DNA of 64,000 nt from an uncultured Caldilineaceae bacterium (GCA_951813625.1 CATOTS010000014.1:122086-186085); one strand, 5' to 3'; counted from the first letter of the stretch, positions 45,278-55,350 are shown. Numbers and translations: made by a program. Notes: generated by a model not told the origin, from the sequence alone.

Positions 45278-46170
45278 CTTTATATGGCGGCATCGAAGCA
45301 GGGGGAACAAAATTTGTCTGCGCGGTCGGTTCAGGACCGGATGACATTCGTGCTGAGATTCGCATCCCCACGGAATCACCGGACACCACGTTGGGTTCCG
45401 TTGTCAGCTTCTTCAAGCAGCAGCAGGAGCAACACGAGATCGCCGCGATCGGCGTCGCTTCCTTTGGCCCCGTGGACCCGGACCCTGAGTCGCCCGGCTT
45501 CGGCTACATTACAAACACGCCCAAGCCGGGTTGGGCCCATACGCCGGTCGTCCCGCTGCTGCGCGATGCCTTCGGCTTACCCGTCGGCTTCGACACCGAT
45601 GTTAACGTCGCCGCGCTCGGTGAGCATCGTTGGGGCGCAGCCAAGGGCATCGATACATTTGTCTATCTGACTATCGGCACCGGCATCGGCGGAGGCGGAA
45701 TGGTCGACGGAAAACTGATGCACGGGCTGCTCCACCCGGAAATGGGCCACATCGCCATACCCCATGACCGCGAGCGCGACCCTTTCGCGGGCGTTTGTCC
45801 ATTTCACGGAGACTGCTGGGAGGGGTTGGCGAACGGTCCTGCCCTTGAGGCGCGTTGGGGGCAGCCCGGTGAGACTCTTCCGGCCGCGCACGAAGCATGG
45901 AAACTGGAGGCCCACTACCTGGCGTGGGGCGTGGCCATCATCATGATGATCCTCTCCCCAAAGGTGATCGTGATGGGCGGCGGTGTTATGGAGCAGGAGC
46001 ACATCTTTCCGCTTGTGCGCCAGAATGTGAAGTCTCATCTGAACGGTTACATCCAGAGCGAAACCGTGCTTGAAGGGCTGGACGACTACATCGTGCCGCC
46101 GGCCCTGGGTGGCCGTTCCGGGGTTCTGGGCGCGATCGCTCTCGCACAGCAGGCCCGCGATCGCAGCTAG
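45274..46170 (+). CDS. ROK family sugar kinase (fructokinase type)
   Basis: The 298-residue protein starts at GTG 45274, overlapping the previous stop. The ATP loop reads [15 protein letters not shown], and the zinc-site region [21 protein letters not shown] matches fructokinases. It probably phosphorylates fructose or a related sugar. It is followed 59 bases later by galT, suggesting a sugar-use unit, and translation is coupled to the radical SAM gene. Confidence 0.9.
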   Translation: MTLYGGIEAGGTKFVCAVGSGPDDIRAEIRIPTESPDTTLGSVVSFFKQQQEQHEIAAIGVASFGPVDPDPESPGFGYITNTPKPGWAHTPVVPLLRDAFGLPVGFDTDVNVAALGEHRWGAAKGIDTFVYLTIGTGIGGGGMVDGKLMHGLLHPEMGHIAIPHDRERDPFAGVCPFHGDCWEGLANGPALEARWGQPGETLPAAHEAWKLEAHYLAWGVAIIMMILSPKVIVMGGGVMEQEHIFPLVRQNVKSHLNGYIQSETVLEGLDDYIVPPALGGRSGVLGAIALAQQARDRS

Positions 46171-46209
46171 CCGGCTCTGGTCGCTCCCGGTCTCAGGCGC
46201 CCCTACAGT

Positions 46210-46237
46210 ATCCGCATGACCTCATCCGCATGACCTC
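46210..46237. repeat. Perfect 14-bp tandem duplication on the galT start
   Basis: ATCCGCATGACCTC occurs at 46210-46223 and 46224-46237 without mismatch. The second copy contains the galT ATG (46230). The first contains an ATG at 46216 that reads M-T-S-S-A and then stops at TGA 46231, overlapping the galT start. Confidence 0.95.
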
Positions 46238-47279
46238 TCTCTTTGATCCTGCGCAGCATCCGCACCGCCGCCGCAATCCGCTGACCGGCGAGTGGATCCT
46301 CGTCTCACCCCACCGAATGTTACGTCCGTGGCAGGGCCAGACCGAAAGCGAGCTCCGGCCGTCTCTGCCCCGCTATGAACCGGACTGCTACCTGTGCCCC
46401 GGCAACGAGCGCGCTGGCGGGCTGACCAATCCCGTCTATGACCACACGTTTGTCTTTACGAATGACTTCGCTGCCCTGCAAACCGATACGCCTGATGGCG
46501 AAACCAGGTCCAGCCGCTTTTTCCACTCGCAGGCAGAGAACGGCGTATGCCGCGTCATCTGCTTCAGCCCGCGTCATGACTTGACGCTGGCGCGCATGGG
46601 CCGGCCCGCCATTCGCCGCGTGGTCGACTTGTGGGCAGAACAGGCCGCCGAGCTGGGGCTTGACCCGAATATCGGCTATGTACAGCTCTTCGAAAATCGG
46701 GGCGCAATCATGGGCAGTTCCAACCCACATCCTCACGGCCAGGTGTGGGCTACCCGCCGCTTGCCAACGGAACCAGCCAAAGAGGACCGTGAGCAACGCG
46801 TCTATTTCAAGAGGTATGGCGCGTCGATGCTGTTGGACTATGTGGAAGTGGAGCTTTCAGAACGGACCCGGATTGTATTGGCCAACGAATCTTGGGTCGC
46901 GCTGGTGCCTTTCTGGGCGGTCTGGCCCTTTGAAACGCTGGTTCTGCCTCGCAGGCATGTAACGCAGTTGGCTGATCTGACGCCGTTAGAGAGGGATGCC
47001 CTCGCTGACATGCTCAAGCGGCTGCTGACGCGCTACGACAATCTCTTTGCGACCAGCTTTCCCTATTCGATGGGCTGGCACGCAGCGCCCACCGACGAAG
47101 GCGACCACCTCCACTGGCAGCTTCACGCCCACTTCTACCCGCCGCTTCTGCGCTCGGCCACGGTAAAGAAGTTCATGGTCGGCTACGAAATGCTTGCCGC
47201 GCCGCAGCGCGACCTGACGGCGGAACAGGCAGCGGACCAGCTGCGGCTCGCCAGCGAAGTTCACTTTGAAGATGTGTGA
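46230..47279 (+). CDS. galT: Galactose-1-phosphate uridylyltransferase
   Basis: The 349-residue enzyme has the GalT active-site motif HPHGQ in [17 protein letters not shown], the zinc-binding Cys pair in [11 protein letters not shown], and the C-terminal [13 protein letters not shown]. It exchanges UDP between glucose-1-P and galactose-1-P in the Leloir pathway. ATG 46230 is used since the peptide [22 protein letters not shown] is normal; no strong ribosome site is seen, but the five-codon leader in the duplication may feed ribosomes to it. It overlaps the convergent fumarase beta gene by 19 bases. Confidence 0.93.
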   Translation: MTSLFDPAQHPHRRRNPLTGEWILVSPHRMLRPWQGQTESELRPSLPRYEPDCYLCPGNERAGGLTNPVYDHTFVFTNDFAALQTDTPDGETRSSRFFHSQAENGVCRVICFSPRHDLTLARMGRPAIRRVVDLWAEQAAELGLDPNIGYVQLFENRGAIMGSSNPHPHGQVWATRRLPTEPAKEDREQRVYFKRYGASMLLDYVEVELSERTRIVLANESWVALVPFWAVWPFETLVLPRRHVTQLADLTPLERDALADMLKRLLTRYDNLFATSFPYSMGWHAAPTDEGDHLHWQLHAHFYPPLLRSATVKKFMVGYEMLAAPQRDLTAEQAADQLRLASEVHFEDV

Positions 47280-47839
47280 GATTTTCCTGCGGGGTTGCGG
47301 TAAGCTTTTCTGGCGGCCTGGTAGGCGTCGCCGCCGTGGCAGTCGTTGATCACAAACAGTGGAAATCTTTCGACCTCCAACTCGCGAATTGCCTCGCTCA
47401 TCAGGTCGTCGTAAGCAATGATCCGACTACTGAGAATCTGTCGCGCCAGGAGAGCGGCTGCTCCGCCAACTGCGGCGAAATAGACGGCCGTATGCCGCAC
47501 CAACGCACGCTTGACCTCCTCGGAACGGCTTCCCTTGCCTATCAGCCCGGCGACTCCCCGCTCAAGCAGCGGAAGCGTATATGGGTCCATCCGACCGCTG
47601 GTCGTAGGGCCCGCTGGCCCGATCGCCGCGCCCGATTTGGCCGGCGCCGGCCCGACGTAGTAGATAACCTGGCCGGCAAGCGGCAGAGGCAGCGGTTCTC
47701 CTTTCTGCATCGCTTCGAAGAGTCGCTGATGCGCCGCGTCTCTGGCCGTATAAATCCGGCCGGTGAGCAGGACCTGCTCTCCAGCCCGCAGTGACTTCAC
47801 GGCGACGTCATCGAGCGGGGCCGTAACCGTTCTTGTCAT
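47261..47839 (-). CDS. Fumarate hydratase class I, beta subunit
   Basis: The 192-residue protein has the class I fumarase beta-subunit motifs: [42 protein letters not shown] and [17 protein letters not shown] (TSGRMD is diagnostic), followed by GKGSRSEEV. With the alpha subunit it dehydrates malate to fumarate or acts on tartrate. Its ATG overlaps the alpha-subunit stop (ATGA at 47837-47841). The end overlaps galT by 19 bases. Confidence 0.93.
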   Translation of the reverse strand: MTRTVTAPLDDVAVKSLRAGEQVLLTGRIYTARDAAHQRLFEAMQKGEPLPLPLAGQVIYYVGPAPAKSGAAIGPAGPTTSGRMDPYTLPLLERGVAGLIGKGSRSEEVKRALVRHTAVYFAAVGGAAALLARQILSSRIIAYDDLMSEAIRELEVERFPLFVINDCHGGDAYQAARKAYRNPAGKSHTSSK

Positions 47840-48675
47840 CACAGCTCCAGCGTTGCTCGTCGCGGCGCCGAGCAGTTCAGATTGACAGCCATCGGCAGCG
47901 CCGCGATGTGCGTTGCCAGCGTCTCGACGTGTACGGCCAAAGCGGTCACAGCGCCGCCCAGACCCTGGGGCCCGATCCCGAGCGAATTGATTGCCTCCAG
48001 CAACTCTTCTTCTAGTTCTGCCAGGTGAGGAACGGGGTTTTCGCTTCCGATTGGTCGCAACAGCGCCTTCTTGGCCGCGATCCCGACGGTGTCCAGCGAG
48101 CCGCCGATGCCCGCGCCGACGATGAGAGGAGGGCAGGCGTTGGGCCCCGCCTGTTCGACCGTCTCCAGAACGAAACTGCGCACGCCATCTATCCCGACTG
48201 CGGGCGGGAACATCTGCACGCGGCTCATCAGCTCGGCCCCGAATCCCTTTTGCAGCGCGCTGACCTTGAGCCCGTCTCCGGCCACGATCTCCCAATGGAT
48301 CAGAGCGGGGGTATTGTCTCCAGAGTTCACGCGCAGAAGCGGATCGTTCACGACCGACTTGCGCAGGTCGGCGTATGCATCTCTCGTTGCCTCCTGCAAG
48401 GCATTGTCAATCGTACCTCCGCTGAAATGCACATCCTGGCCGACTTCCACGAACAGAATTGCCATGCCCGTGTCCTGGCAAGTCGGGATCGTTTCGGTTT
48501 CCGCGTAGGCTGCGTTCTCCAACAGGAGATCGATGACCTGCTGGCCGGTGGGCGACACTTCTTCGCCCTGCGCTCTACGCATCGCCGCCAGATAGTCATC
48601 AGGCAGACTGTGGGCGGCCTGGCGCAAGAGCGCGGCAACCGCCTCTCGCACATCTCCCACGTCGACAGTTCGCAA
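47839..48675 (-). CDS. Fumarate hydratase class I, alpha subunit (4Fe-4S)
   Basis: The 278-residue protein has the 4Fe-4S ligand segments: Cys in ETIPTCQDTGMAILF, Cys in AGPNACPPLIVGAG, and Cys in AVNLNCSAPRR. It is the iron-sulphur subunit of class I fumarase (or tartrate dehydratase). The start is TTG 48675 with AGGAGG eight bases upstream; an ATG seven bases before is out of frame. It heads the two-gene unit with the beta subunit. Confidence 0.93.
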   Translation of the reverse strand: MRTVDVGDVREAVAALLRQAAHSLPDDYLAAMRRAQGEEVSPTGQQVIDLLLENAAYAETETIPTCQDTGMAILFVEVGQDVHFSGGTIDNALQEATRDAYADLRKSVVNDPLLRVNSGDNTPALIHWEIVAGDGLKVSALQKGFGAELMSRVQMFPPAVGIDGVRSFVLETVEQAGPNACPPLIVGAGIGGSLDTVGIAAKKALLRPIGSENPVPHLAELEEELLEAINSLGIGPQGLGGAVTALAVHVETLATHIAALPMAVNLNCSAPRRATLEL

Positions 48676-48750
48676 TTGCCATTCCTCCTGTACCGAATCA
48701 GCTGGGCGCTTGACGCCTGCGGAGTATCAATCGCCGGTCCTGCCGCCTGG

Positions 48751-51102
48751 TCAGTCGCCGAACGATGCGACGATTTGCGCGAATCGGGGGTCCCCGGCCG
48801 CGAGTTCTGCTGCGCGTTGAAAGCCTGAAGCCACCGCGGGGTCGGAGTTGTCGAGCAGATAGCGCCCCCATGCCCCCAACGCGTGAATCTCCGCCCGCTC
48901 CGGGCGCAGCGCTAAGGCGTTTTCAGCGTATTGAACGAGAAGCGCCCCAACTGTGTCGCCGAATCCGAAAGCCGCGGAATCGCCTGGGATCGGAATGTCG
49001 CTTAAGAACCGCTGCCGCCCGACAGCCCAAAGCGCGTCGAAAGCAGTATTCCAGTCTCCGGCAAAGACATGGCCCAGCAAAGGATACTGGCTGGCCTTGG
49101 CGAGTTGGCGGCTGACTTCAAGATGGTGGCGAATCCAGGCGGCATTCCAGTCAACTGTTCCGTTTTCGGGAGCCATTTCCCTGGCGCGCTCAATCTGGGC
49201 CAGCGCGTCCGCGTACAGCCCTGCTTCTGCCAGTGCCAGCGCCTCGTCGTTCAAGGCGTGCAGAGTCTCAGATTCACTTCCGACCAATGACCTTGGAGCC
49301 GCTTCGACAAGCGCTTGCCCGTCCCACGTGAAGAATCGCGCCTTATATAACTGCACTCCACAGGCATAGCAGAAAACATAGGGGTCGCTGTTGTTCAGCA
49401 GGAGATCCCGCCGTCCGTCGCCGTTCAAGTCGGTTACGGACCCGGCATCGGGTGTGCTGTTGAAGCTGCTGATTGCTACCCGGAGCGACTCGCCGTCCCA
49501 ACGAAGCAGTTCGATACATCCACCGTGCGCGCCGGCCCCCCCTCGCACAAACAGCCAGATGCTATCCGCGTCAATGTCTACCTGCTCGAGCGAGTGCTCG
49601 TCCAGGAAATTCACGCACGCCAGTTCCACTCGGCCCAATTCCGACCAATGGCCTGCCTCCGTAGCGTGTATGGAAACCTTGTGCATATAGGAGTCGTCAT
49701 CCGGCGGAAGCCCGTAAGTAAATGCCACGTGCACTGGTTCTTCATCACCGTTTTCGAGCAGTCGTGCTGCCACGCCGCGTGCCGGGTCCTGCACGATGCC
49801 ATATGTCTCAGCCAATTGGCCTATCAGGGCATCGACACTTGGGGGCGGAACCACAGTTGCCGCGACCGGAGCCGTTTCGGATCTTCCTTCAAACGCCGCA
49901 GCCAATTCGTGATAGCGTGCATCGTCAGGCGCCAATTCCGCGGCCGTCCGAAATCGTCCCGAGACTGTGGCATCGCGGCGATTTACCAGGAAACGGCCCC
50001 AGGCGCCCAGGGCGTGGATTGCCGCCCGCTCGGGCTGTAGCGCTATCGCTGTGTCAGCATACTGATTCAGGAATTCTCCGACGACAAACTCAGAGCTGAC
50101 AGCCGCGAACTCTTCGGGAATGGGGGCATCGCCGGCGACCGTCGGCAGGCCGATAGCCCACAGTGAATCGAGTGCAGCCTCCCAATCGCCGGCAAACACG
50201 TGACCCAGAATCGGAAACTGGCTCCTCGCTGCCTCGCGTCGGCTCTCCTCAAGGTGGTGCCGAATCCAGATCGCGTTCCAAGCGACCGTATCGTCTTCCG
50301 GGGCCATCGCCTGGGCCTGCTCGATTTGCAGCAGCGCATCTGCAAACAGGCTCGCTTGAGCCAGCTCAACGGCACGGTTGTTCAAGTCCCGCAGTTCTTC
50401 ACCAGTTTCGTCCGCAAGCGGCGTCGGAACCACTTCCACGAAAGACTGCCGATCCCAATAGAAAAGTTGCGCCCAATACTGCGTAACGCCGCAAGCGTAG
50501 CAAAAAACGTAAGGGTCACTGTTGTCGATCCGCAGATCCAGCTGGCCGTCTTCATTCAGATCAACCAGGGCTCCAGCGTCAGGCCTGCTGCTGAAGCCGG
50601 AGATAGTGACGTCCAGGCTTTGGCCGTCCCAGCGCAGCAGTTCAAGGCAGGAGCCATGCGCGCCCGTCCCGCCCTTCACAATCAGCCAGACCTCATCAGG
50701 CTCGATCTCGACCTGTTCCAGCCAGGACTCTTCCAAAAAGCTGACACACTCCAGCTCGCTTCGTCCAAGTTCAGTCCAGCCGTCTTGCGCCGGCGAGTGG
50801 AGAGAAACTTTGTGCATAAAGCTCTCGTCTTCGGGAGGAAGACCGTTGGTAAAGGCAACGAAAAGGGGCTGCCCTTCGCCGCTCGCGATTTGCTTCACAC
50901 TCACCCCGCGCGCCGGATCCTCAGCGATGCCATAGTCGGCGGCCAGCTGGCCTGCCAATTTGCCGGTATCGGGCGCCTCGAAACTGGCGGCCGGCGTTGG
51001 CAGTCCTGCGGCAGGCAACATGGCGGGTTGGGCGCACGCCGCCAAGACGAGAGTCACGAAAAGAATTTTTGAAATTGCTGGGGGTATTGAGAAGATTCGC
51101 AT
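48751..51102 (-). CDS. Internally duplicated lipoprotein with DxDxDG motifs and tetratricopeptide-like tails
   Basis: The 783-residue protein has a lipoprotein signal (FVTLVLAACAQP, Cys near residue 23). It is two copies of a 360-residue unit (about residues 45-400 and 425-783). Each copy has YGIxxDPARGV, a VAFTxGLPPxDxSxMHKVSxH segment, a Cys-containing region (ELECVSFLEE / ELACVNFLDE), a DLNxDGxxDLxxxNSDPYVFCYACGV calcium-like motif, and two TPR-like repeats (ALxQIExAxxMAPE, AAIHALGAWGR). Function unknown; location is the cell surface. Both copies keep all eight shared Cys, implying disulphides. Confidence 0.85.
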   Translation of the reverse strand: MRIFSIPPAISKILFVTLVLAACAQPAMLPAAGLPTPAASFEAPDTGKLAGQLAADYGIAEDPARGVSVKQIASGEGQPLFVAFTNGLPPEDESFMHKVSLHSPAQDGWTELGRSELECVSFLEESWLEQVEIEPDEVWLIVKGGTGAHGSCLELLRWDGQSLDVTISGFSSRPDAGALVDLNEDGQLDLRIDNSDPYVFCYACGVTQYWAQLFYWDRQSFVEVVPTPLADETGEELRDLNNRAVELAQASLFADALLQIEQAQAMAPEDDTVAWNAIWIRHHLEESRREAARSQFPILGHVFAGDWEAALDSLWAIGLPTVAGDAPIPEEFAAVSSEFVVGEFLNQYADTAIALQPERAAIHALGAWGRFLVNRRDATVSGRFRTAAELAPDDARYHELAAAFEGRSETAPVAATVVPPPSVDALIGQLAETYGIVQDPARGVAARLLENGDEEPVHVAFTYGLPPDDDSYMHKVSIHATEAGHWSELGRVELACVNFLDEHSLEQVDIDADSIWLFVRGGAGAHGGCIELLRWDGESLRVAISSFNSTPDAGSVTDLNGDGRRDLLLNNSDPYVFCYACGVQLYKARFFTWDGQALVEAAPRSLVGSESETLHALNDEALALAEAGLYADALAQIERAREMAPENGTVDWNAAWIRHHLEVSRQLAKASQYPLLGHVFAGDWNTAFDALWAVGRQRFLSDIPIPGDSAAFGFGDTVGALLVQYAENALALRPERAEIHALGAWGRYLLDNSDPAVASGFQRAAELAAGDPRFAQIVASFGD

Positions 51103-51509
51103 GAAGAATTCCGGCTCTCACCGGTTTCACCCGGAAACCGGTTGCTTGCTGACGACGCAGGCACTACCGGACAAATCGCCGGTTGCGCGGATGACAAGCC
51201 CAAAACTCGTGTGAGAAGTCGTGTCAGAGCGTCCCTTCGGCACACAAGCCCGTTAGTCCTGGCTGCCGGATGTCGCTTTGTCGCGGCAACAAAATGTGGA
51301 CGGCCCACCAATGGTCGGTGCGGGCCAATGACCATGGGAAAGGCGGTTCTCGCGCACGCGCAGACTATATCACGGATCAATAGCCGCATCAAGATATCTG
51401 CCTTCCCATCGTCGTGAAGGCACGCGGTCTTGCCTCGCAGCCAGCGCGATGTTAGGGTACACGGCAGCCCACCCGTCGATAGACAGGCAGCCCACCGGCG
51501 GCGACCCTC
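51103..51509. other. Intergenic region with 11-bp repeat
   Basis: These 407 bases separate two divergent genes. An 11-bp repeat GGCAGCCCACC is found at 51463 and 51486. No gene or RNA is apparent. Confidence 0.5.
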
Positions 51510-52295
51510 ATGGCCAAACCAGAACTGATCGACGATTTGCGTCAGAATTTCATCGCCTACTTTCACCTGTTTCACGGTCAGCACGGCGTTTGCTTCCACG
51601 AGGACGAGCAGGTCGCATGGATCATTGCCAACAGGCCGCCCGGCAACCACATCCTGCGGTCGAGGTTTACCCTTGCTGGTGTTGAGGATCGCATCGATGC
51701 TCTGCTTGACGACATAGGTGGTAGAACCGATGCCTGCCGCTGGCTCTTGTTTCCTGCCGATCAGCCCCATGATCTTGGCGAGCGGTTGGCCAAGCGAGGG
51801 CTGGTGGCCGGTGAGGGCGAGTATTGGATGTTCCGGCCGCTCGGTGAGCTGCCTGGCCATTCCGCCCCCGGCGGATTCCGCGTTGTTCGTGTATCGACCG
51901 CGCCGGACCTGCGCTCCTGGTGGGCCGCCTCCGCGCGCGGTTTCGGCACGACCCAGCGCGCCGCCCAGCTCTGGTATGATGCCTATCGACGCCACTCCCT
52001 CGGCGCCCACGCTTACGCCCGCATCTATAGTGGTCATGTTGGCCGCGAAGTGGTTACGACGGGCGCTCTCATTCTGGCCGGCGGCATCGCAGGAATTTAC
52101 GATATCTCCACGCCGCGGCCCTTCCGCGGCAACGGGTACGCCTCCGCCCTCGTGAGTCATCTCCTGGCCGAAGCCCAACGTCTTGGTTACTCCCACGCCG
52201 GCCTGCAGACGGCAAATGAAGGAGAGTTCTACTCTCGCCTGGGTTTCGAAGCCAGCTACCGGGAAAGGGAGTTCTTCTGGATCGCGGATACGTAG
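51510..52295 (+). CDS. GNAT family N-acetyltransferase
   Basis: The 261-residue protein has a C-terminal GNAT fold: ALILAGGIAGIYDISTPRPFRGNGYASALVSHLLAEAQRLGYSHAGLQTANEGEFYSRLGF. The substrate is unknown. The first third is unrelated to GNAT motifs. It is probably expressed alone; the MATE gene starts 110 bases downstream. Confidence 0.85.
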   Translation: MAKPELIDDLRQNFIAYFHLFHGQHGVCFHEDEQVAWIIANRPPGNHILRSRFTLAGVEDRIDALLDDIGGRTDACRWLLFPADQPHDLGERLAKRGLVAGEGEYWMFRPLGELPGHSAPGGFRVVRVSTAPDLRSWWAASARGFGTTQRAAQLWYDAYRRHSLGAHAYARIYSGHVGREVVTTGALILAGGIAGIYDISTPRPFRGNGYASALVSHLLAEAQRLGYSHAGLQTANEGEFYSRLGFEASYREREFFWIADT

Positions 52296-52405
52296 ACTCT
52301 TGCATCAATCTCTCGTACGCCGAATAGTGCGACCTCACAAACACTCTGATACACTGAGCCGACGGGCCTTATCGCAGCCGTCATAGTTCTCAATTGGTGA
52401 ACTCT

Positions 52406-53818
52406 ATGCAGAATGAATCTGCTGACGCGTCTCCTGCCGGCGGAAGCACAGCGGGGCCGCGCCTGTCCGCCAAAAGGCGGGTCTTTACGCTGGCCTGGCC
52501 CGTAATTGGTGAGAGTTTTCTCGAGACGATGTTGATGGTGGTCGACACCTGGATGGTAGCCCAGCTGAGCATTGCCGCCGTCGCCGGCGTTGGCGCCTCG
52601 GTCCAGGTGATGTTTTTCGTCATCGCCGCGCTCGGCTCTCTGAGCGTAGGCAGCAGCGTCCTCGTGGCGCAGGCTTTCGGCGCAGGCAAATTGGCAGACG
52701 CCGCCCGCCTCTCCCGCCAGTCAATCGTGTGGAGCCTCATACTTGCCATTCCGCTCGCCATCCTCGGGTCGGTGTTTGCAGTCCCAATCATGGGTCTCTT
52801 CGGGGCTGAAGATGATGTAACCCGCATCGGCGTCGAATACCTCCAGGTCTCGATGGCAACCGTTGTCGTGCTGATCGTCCTGCTCATCGGTGGCGGCGCA
52901 CTGCGGGGACTGGGTGATTCGCAGACGCCAATGCGCGTAACCGCTGTGGCAAATGTGGTCAACGTGTTCTTGAATTACGGTCTGATCTTCGGGTATGCCG
53001 GTCTGCCTGCCCTCGGAGCGGTTGGGAGCGCTTGGGGGACATTCTTCTCGCGTCTACTGGCCGCCGCCCTTCTGCTCTACGTCATGTGGCGCGGCAGACA
53101 GGGCGTTTCGATTGCAGGTCGGGGGGGATGGCTGCCGGACTTCAAAGTGGCGTCGTCCGTTCTGCGCGTCGGTGTTCCGGCTGCGCTCGAACAGTTGCTC
53201 ATTGCGTCGGGATTTACGCTCTTGACAATTATCGTCGCCAGCCTGGGCACTGCTGCCCTTGCAGCCCACCGAATTGCCTTCAATGCCCTCTCTCTGTCAT
53301 TCCTACCCGGTTTCGGCTTTGGAATCGCCGCGACCGCGCTCGTGGGACAGTCGTTTGGCGCGCAGGAACCGGAACAAGGCGCTGAAGTCGCCGACATCGC
53401 CACCCGTTGGGCAATCCTGTGGATGGCCGCGATGGGGCTCGCTTCCGTCTTTCTTGCGGAGCCGATCGTACGCCTCTATACCAATGATGAGGAGGTTGTG
53501 CGCGCCGGCACGGCAGCTATCAGGGTCGTTGCGCTGGCGCAACCGTTCTGGGCCACGCTCTTCGTTCAGTCGGGCGCACTGCGTGGGCTGGGCAATACTG
53601 TATTTCCATTGCGCTCAAACACAGCAAGCATCTGGTCGACCATGGTCATTGCCTGGCTGGTTGTCACTTTCTTTGACGGCGGCCTCGCCCATGTGTGGGG
53701 CGTTTTTCTCATCACTTCGCCAGTGAACGCCGTCATCCTTTGGCGCCGATTCCGTCGCGCGGTGAGAGAGTGGTCGCAAGCGCTGGATGAGCGGGTCTTG
53801 CAGAGCGCGCAAGCGTAG
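52406..53818 (+). CDS. MATE family efflux transporter
   Basis: The 470-residue protein has about 12 membrane segments and MATE motifs: VDTWMVAQLSIAAVAGVG, GGALRGLGDSQTPMRVT and GFGIAATALVGQSFGAQEPEQG. It would export drugs or metabolites in exchange for Na+ or H+. The start is ATG 52406; GTG 52397 or TTG 52394 are alternatives. It is followed 76 bases later by the YigZ gene. Confidence 0.92.
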   Translation: MQNESADASPAGGSTAGPRLSAKRRVFTLAWPVIGESFLETMLMVVDTWMVAQLSIAAVAGVGASVQVMFFVIAALGSLSVGSSVLVAQAFGAGKLADAARLSRQSIVWSLILAIPLAILGSVFAVPIMGLFGAEDDVTRIGVEYLQVSMATVVVLIVLLIGGGALRGLGDSQTPMRVTAVANVVNVFLNYGLIFGYAGLPALGAVGSAWGTFFSRLLAAALLLYVMWRGRQGVSIAGRGGWLPDFKVASSVLRVGVPAALEQLLIASGFTLLTIIVASLGTAALAAHRIAFNALSLSFLPGFGFGIAATALVGQSFGAQEPEQGAEVADIATRWAILWMAAMGLASVFLAEPIVRLYTNDEEVVRAGTAAIRVVALAQPFWATLFVQSGALRGLGNTVFPLRSNTASIWSTMVIAWLVVTFFDGGLAHVWGVFLITSPVNAVILWRRFRRAVREWSQALDERVLQSAQA

Positions 53819-53894
53819 AATTCGACTTCGATTGCAGCCGAATAGAGAATGAATTCCGAGATATGCGCTTAACAGGCTGATTCAGCGGTGAGCT

Positions 53895-54527
53895 ATGATC
53901 GAACCCTATCCGATTCCCGCGGCGCGACATCGAGTTGAAGAGAAGATTCGCCGCAGCCACTTCATCACGACGCTGGCTCCCGCCCACACGGTTGAGGAAG
54001 CAAGAGCGTTCATCAAGGATGTTCGGGCTGAGTTCGACGCTGCCAACCACAACTGTTGGGCCTACCTGGTTGGGCCGCCGGGATCGACCGCGCAGGTGGG
54101 CCTGAGTGATGACGGAGAACCACACGGAACGGCAGGCAGACCCATGTTTACCGTGCTTCTCCACAGCGGCCTGGGCGACGTTGCCGCGGTCGTGACCCGC
54201 TATTTTGGTGGCGTGAAGCTGGGCAAGGGCGGGCTTGTAAAGGCCTACAGCGGCGGCGTTAAGTTGGCATTGGAGGGAGTGCGTCGCGTCGAGAAAGTGC
54301 AGAGATCGAGCCTGAACGTCGTCATCGGCTACAGTGCCGTAACAATGTTTCAGAGGATGCTGCCGGAATTCGAGGCGGAGATCGTTGCCCAGCAGTTCGC
54401 TGCCGACGTCTCCTATGAGCTTTCGATGCCGGACTGGCACATTGAACGATTTACCGCCCGCCTGGCCGATCTGACGAACGGTCAGGGGCGCATTTTGCTT
54501 GACCCGCAGGCTCAGCGAGGACACTGA
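53895..54527 (+). CDS. YigZ/IMPACT family protein
   Basis: The 210-residue protein has the YigZ motifs: SHFITTLAPAHTVEEARAFIKDVR, DDGEPHGTAGRPM and VTRYFGGVKLGKGGLVKAY. It has two ferredoxin-like domains; the YigZ family is linked to translation or RNA regulation. The 3' end overlaps the convergent HAD gene by 77 bases, an unusually long overlap. Confidence 0.92.
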   Translation: MIEPYPIPAARHRVEEKIRRSHFITTLAPAHTVEEARAFIKDVRAEFDAANHNCWAYLVGPPGSTAQVGLSDDGEPHGTAGRPMFTVLLHSGLGDVAAVVTRYFGGVKLGKGGLVKAYSGGVKLALEGVRRVEKVQRSSLNVVIGYSAVTMFQRMLPEFEAEIVAQQFAADVSYELSMPDWHIERFTARLADLTNGQGRILLDPQAQRGH

Positions 54528-55266
54528 TTTCGCCGATCGATTCCAGGACCAGATCGGCTGATTGCTCCAGTACTGCGCCTGAGGAAGCGCCGGTCAGCAC
54601 CCCCACCCGCAGCCCTGCCCCAGCCGCGCGCCCCATTTCAAGGTCGGTCGCGGCGTCCCCAACGACAACAGTACGCGACAGCGAAACGCTCAACTTTTCG
54701 GCGGCAGCCAGAAGTGCGTCAGGCGCCGGTTTGTGCCGGTACGGCCCATCGCCCCCTGCAGTGAAGTCGACGTAGGGCGCGATGTCGAACGAGGCCAGCG
54801 CCGACTCCGTGTGGCTGGCGTCGTCATTGCTAATCACTGCGATCTTCACGCCGCAATCTTGTAGTGAAGAGAATAGCGCCTCCAGACCGGTCGTCGCCTC
54901 CAGGTGGCGCGACCCTTCAAACAGCGGCGCAAACTCTTCCCGCACCAACCGCTCGCAGCCGCTCCAATCCTGCTCGGGGCCGGTATGCTGGAACAGGACC
55001 GTCACCAAGGCGTATCCGATCGCAACATTTGTCGAAGTCGCGAAGGGTCCTCGCGCATCGAACGAGCCGGTCGCCGAGTCATACCCCAGGGTTCGGTACA
55101 GTTCCGCCCGGACAATCGATTGGCCCGCGAAGTTCGCCACCAGGCGCTCCACGCCCGCCAGAAACGGGGCCCGCAGGCTGGCGCCAAAGTCAAACAGAGT
55201 CCCGTCTTTGTCGAAGGCGATGAGGTCGGCGTCAAAACGGTAGCTGCCGAACTGAACTAGACCCAT
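54451..55266 (-). CDS. HAD superfamily hydrolase
   Basis: The 271-residue protein has HAD motif I (LIAFDKDGTLFDF), motif II (AVISNDDASH), motif III Lys in YRHKPAPDALLAA, and motif IV (VVVGDAATDLEMGRAAG). It is a phosphatase of small molecules with an alpha-helical cap. The natural family end is near LVLESIGEISVL; the last 21 residues are Arg/Gly-rich and coincide with the YigZ overlap, so the tail may be non-essential. Confidence 0.9.
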   Translation of the reverse strand: MGLVQFGSYRFDADLIAFDKDGTLFDFGASLRAPFLAGVERLVANFAGQSIVRAELYRTLGYDSATGSFDARGPFATSTNVAIGYALVTVLFQHTGPEQDWSGCERLVREEFAPLFEGSRHLEATTGLEALFSSLQDCGVKIAVISNDDASHTESALASFDIAPYVDFTAGGDGPYRHKPAPDALLAAAEKLSVSLSRTVVVGDAATDLEMGRAAGAGLRVGVLTGASSGAVLEQSADLVLESIGEISVLAEPAGQAKCAPDRSSDRPGGR

Positions 55267-55322
55267 TGTATGCAGGAATTGACCTGGAATGTCTGGTCTG
55301 GAAGCTTTCGAGAGGGGCGGAG

Positions 55323-55350
55323 ACTATCGGCTATCGACTATCGGCTATCG
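55323..55350. repeat. Perfect 14-bp tandem duplication on the LCP stop
   Basis: ACTATCGGCTATCG occurs at 55323-55336 and 55337-55350 without mismatch. The stop codon of the LCP gene (55338-55340) lies in the second copy, and the same TAG is present in the first copy. Confidence 0.95.
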
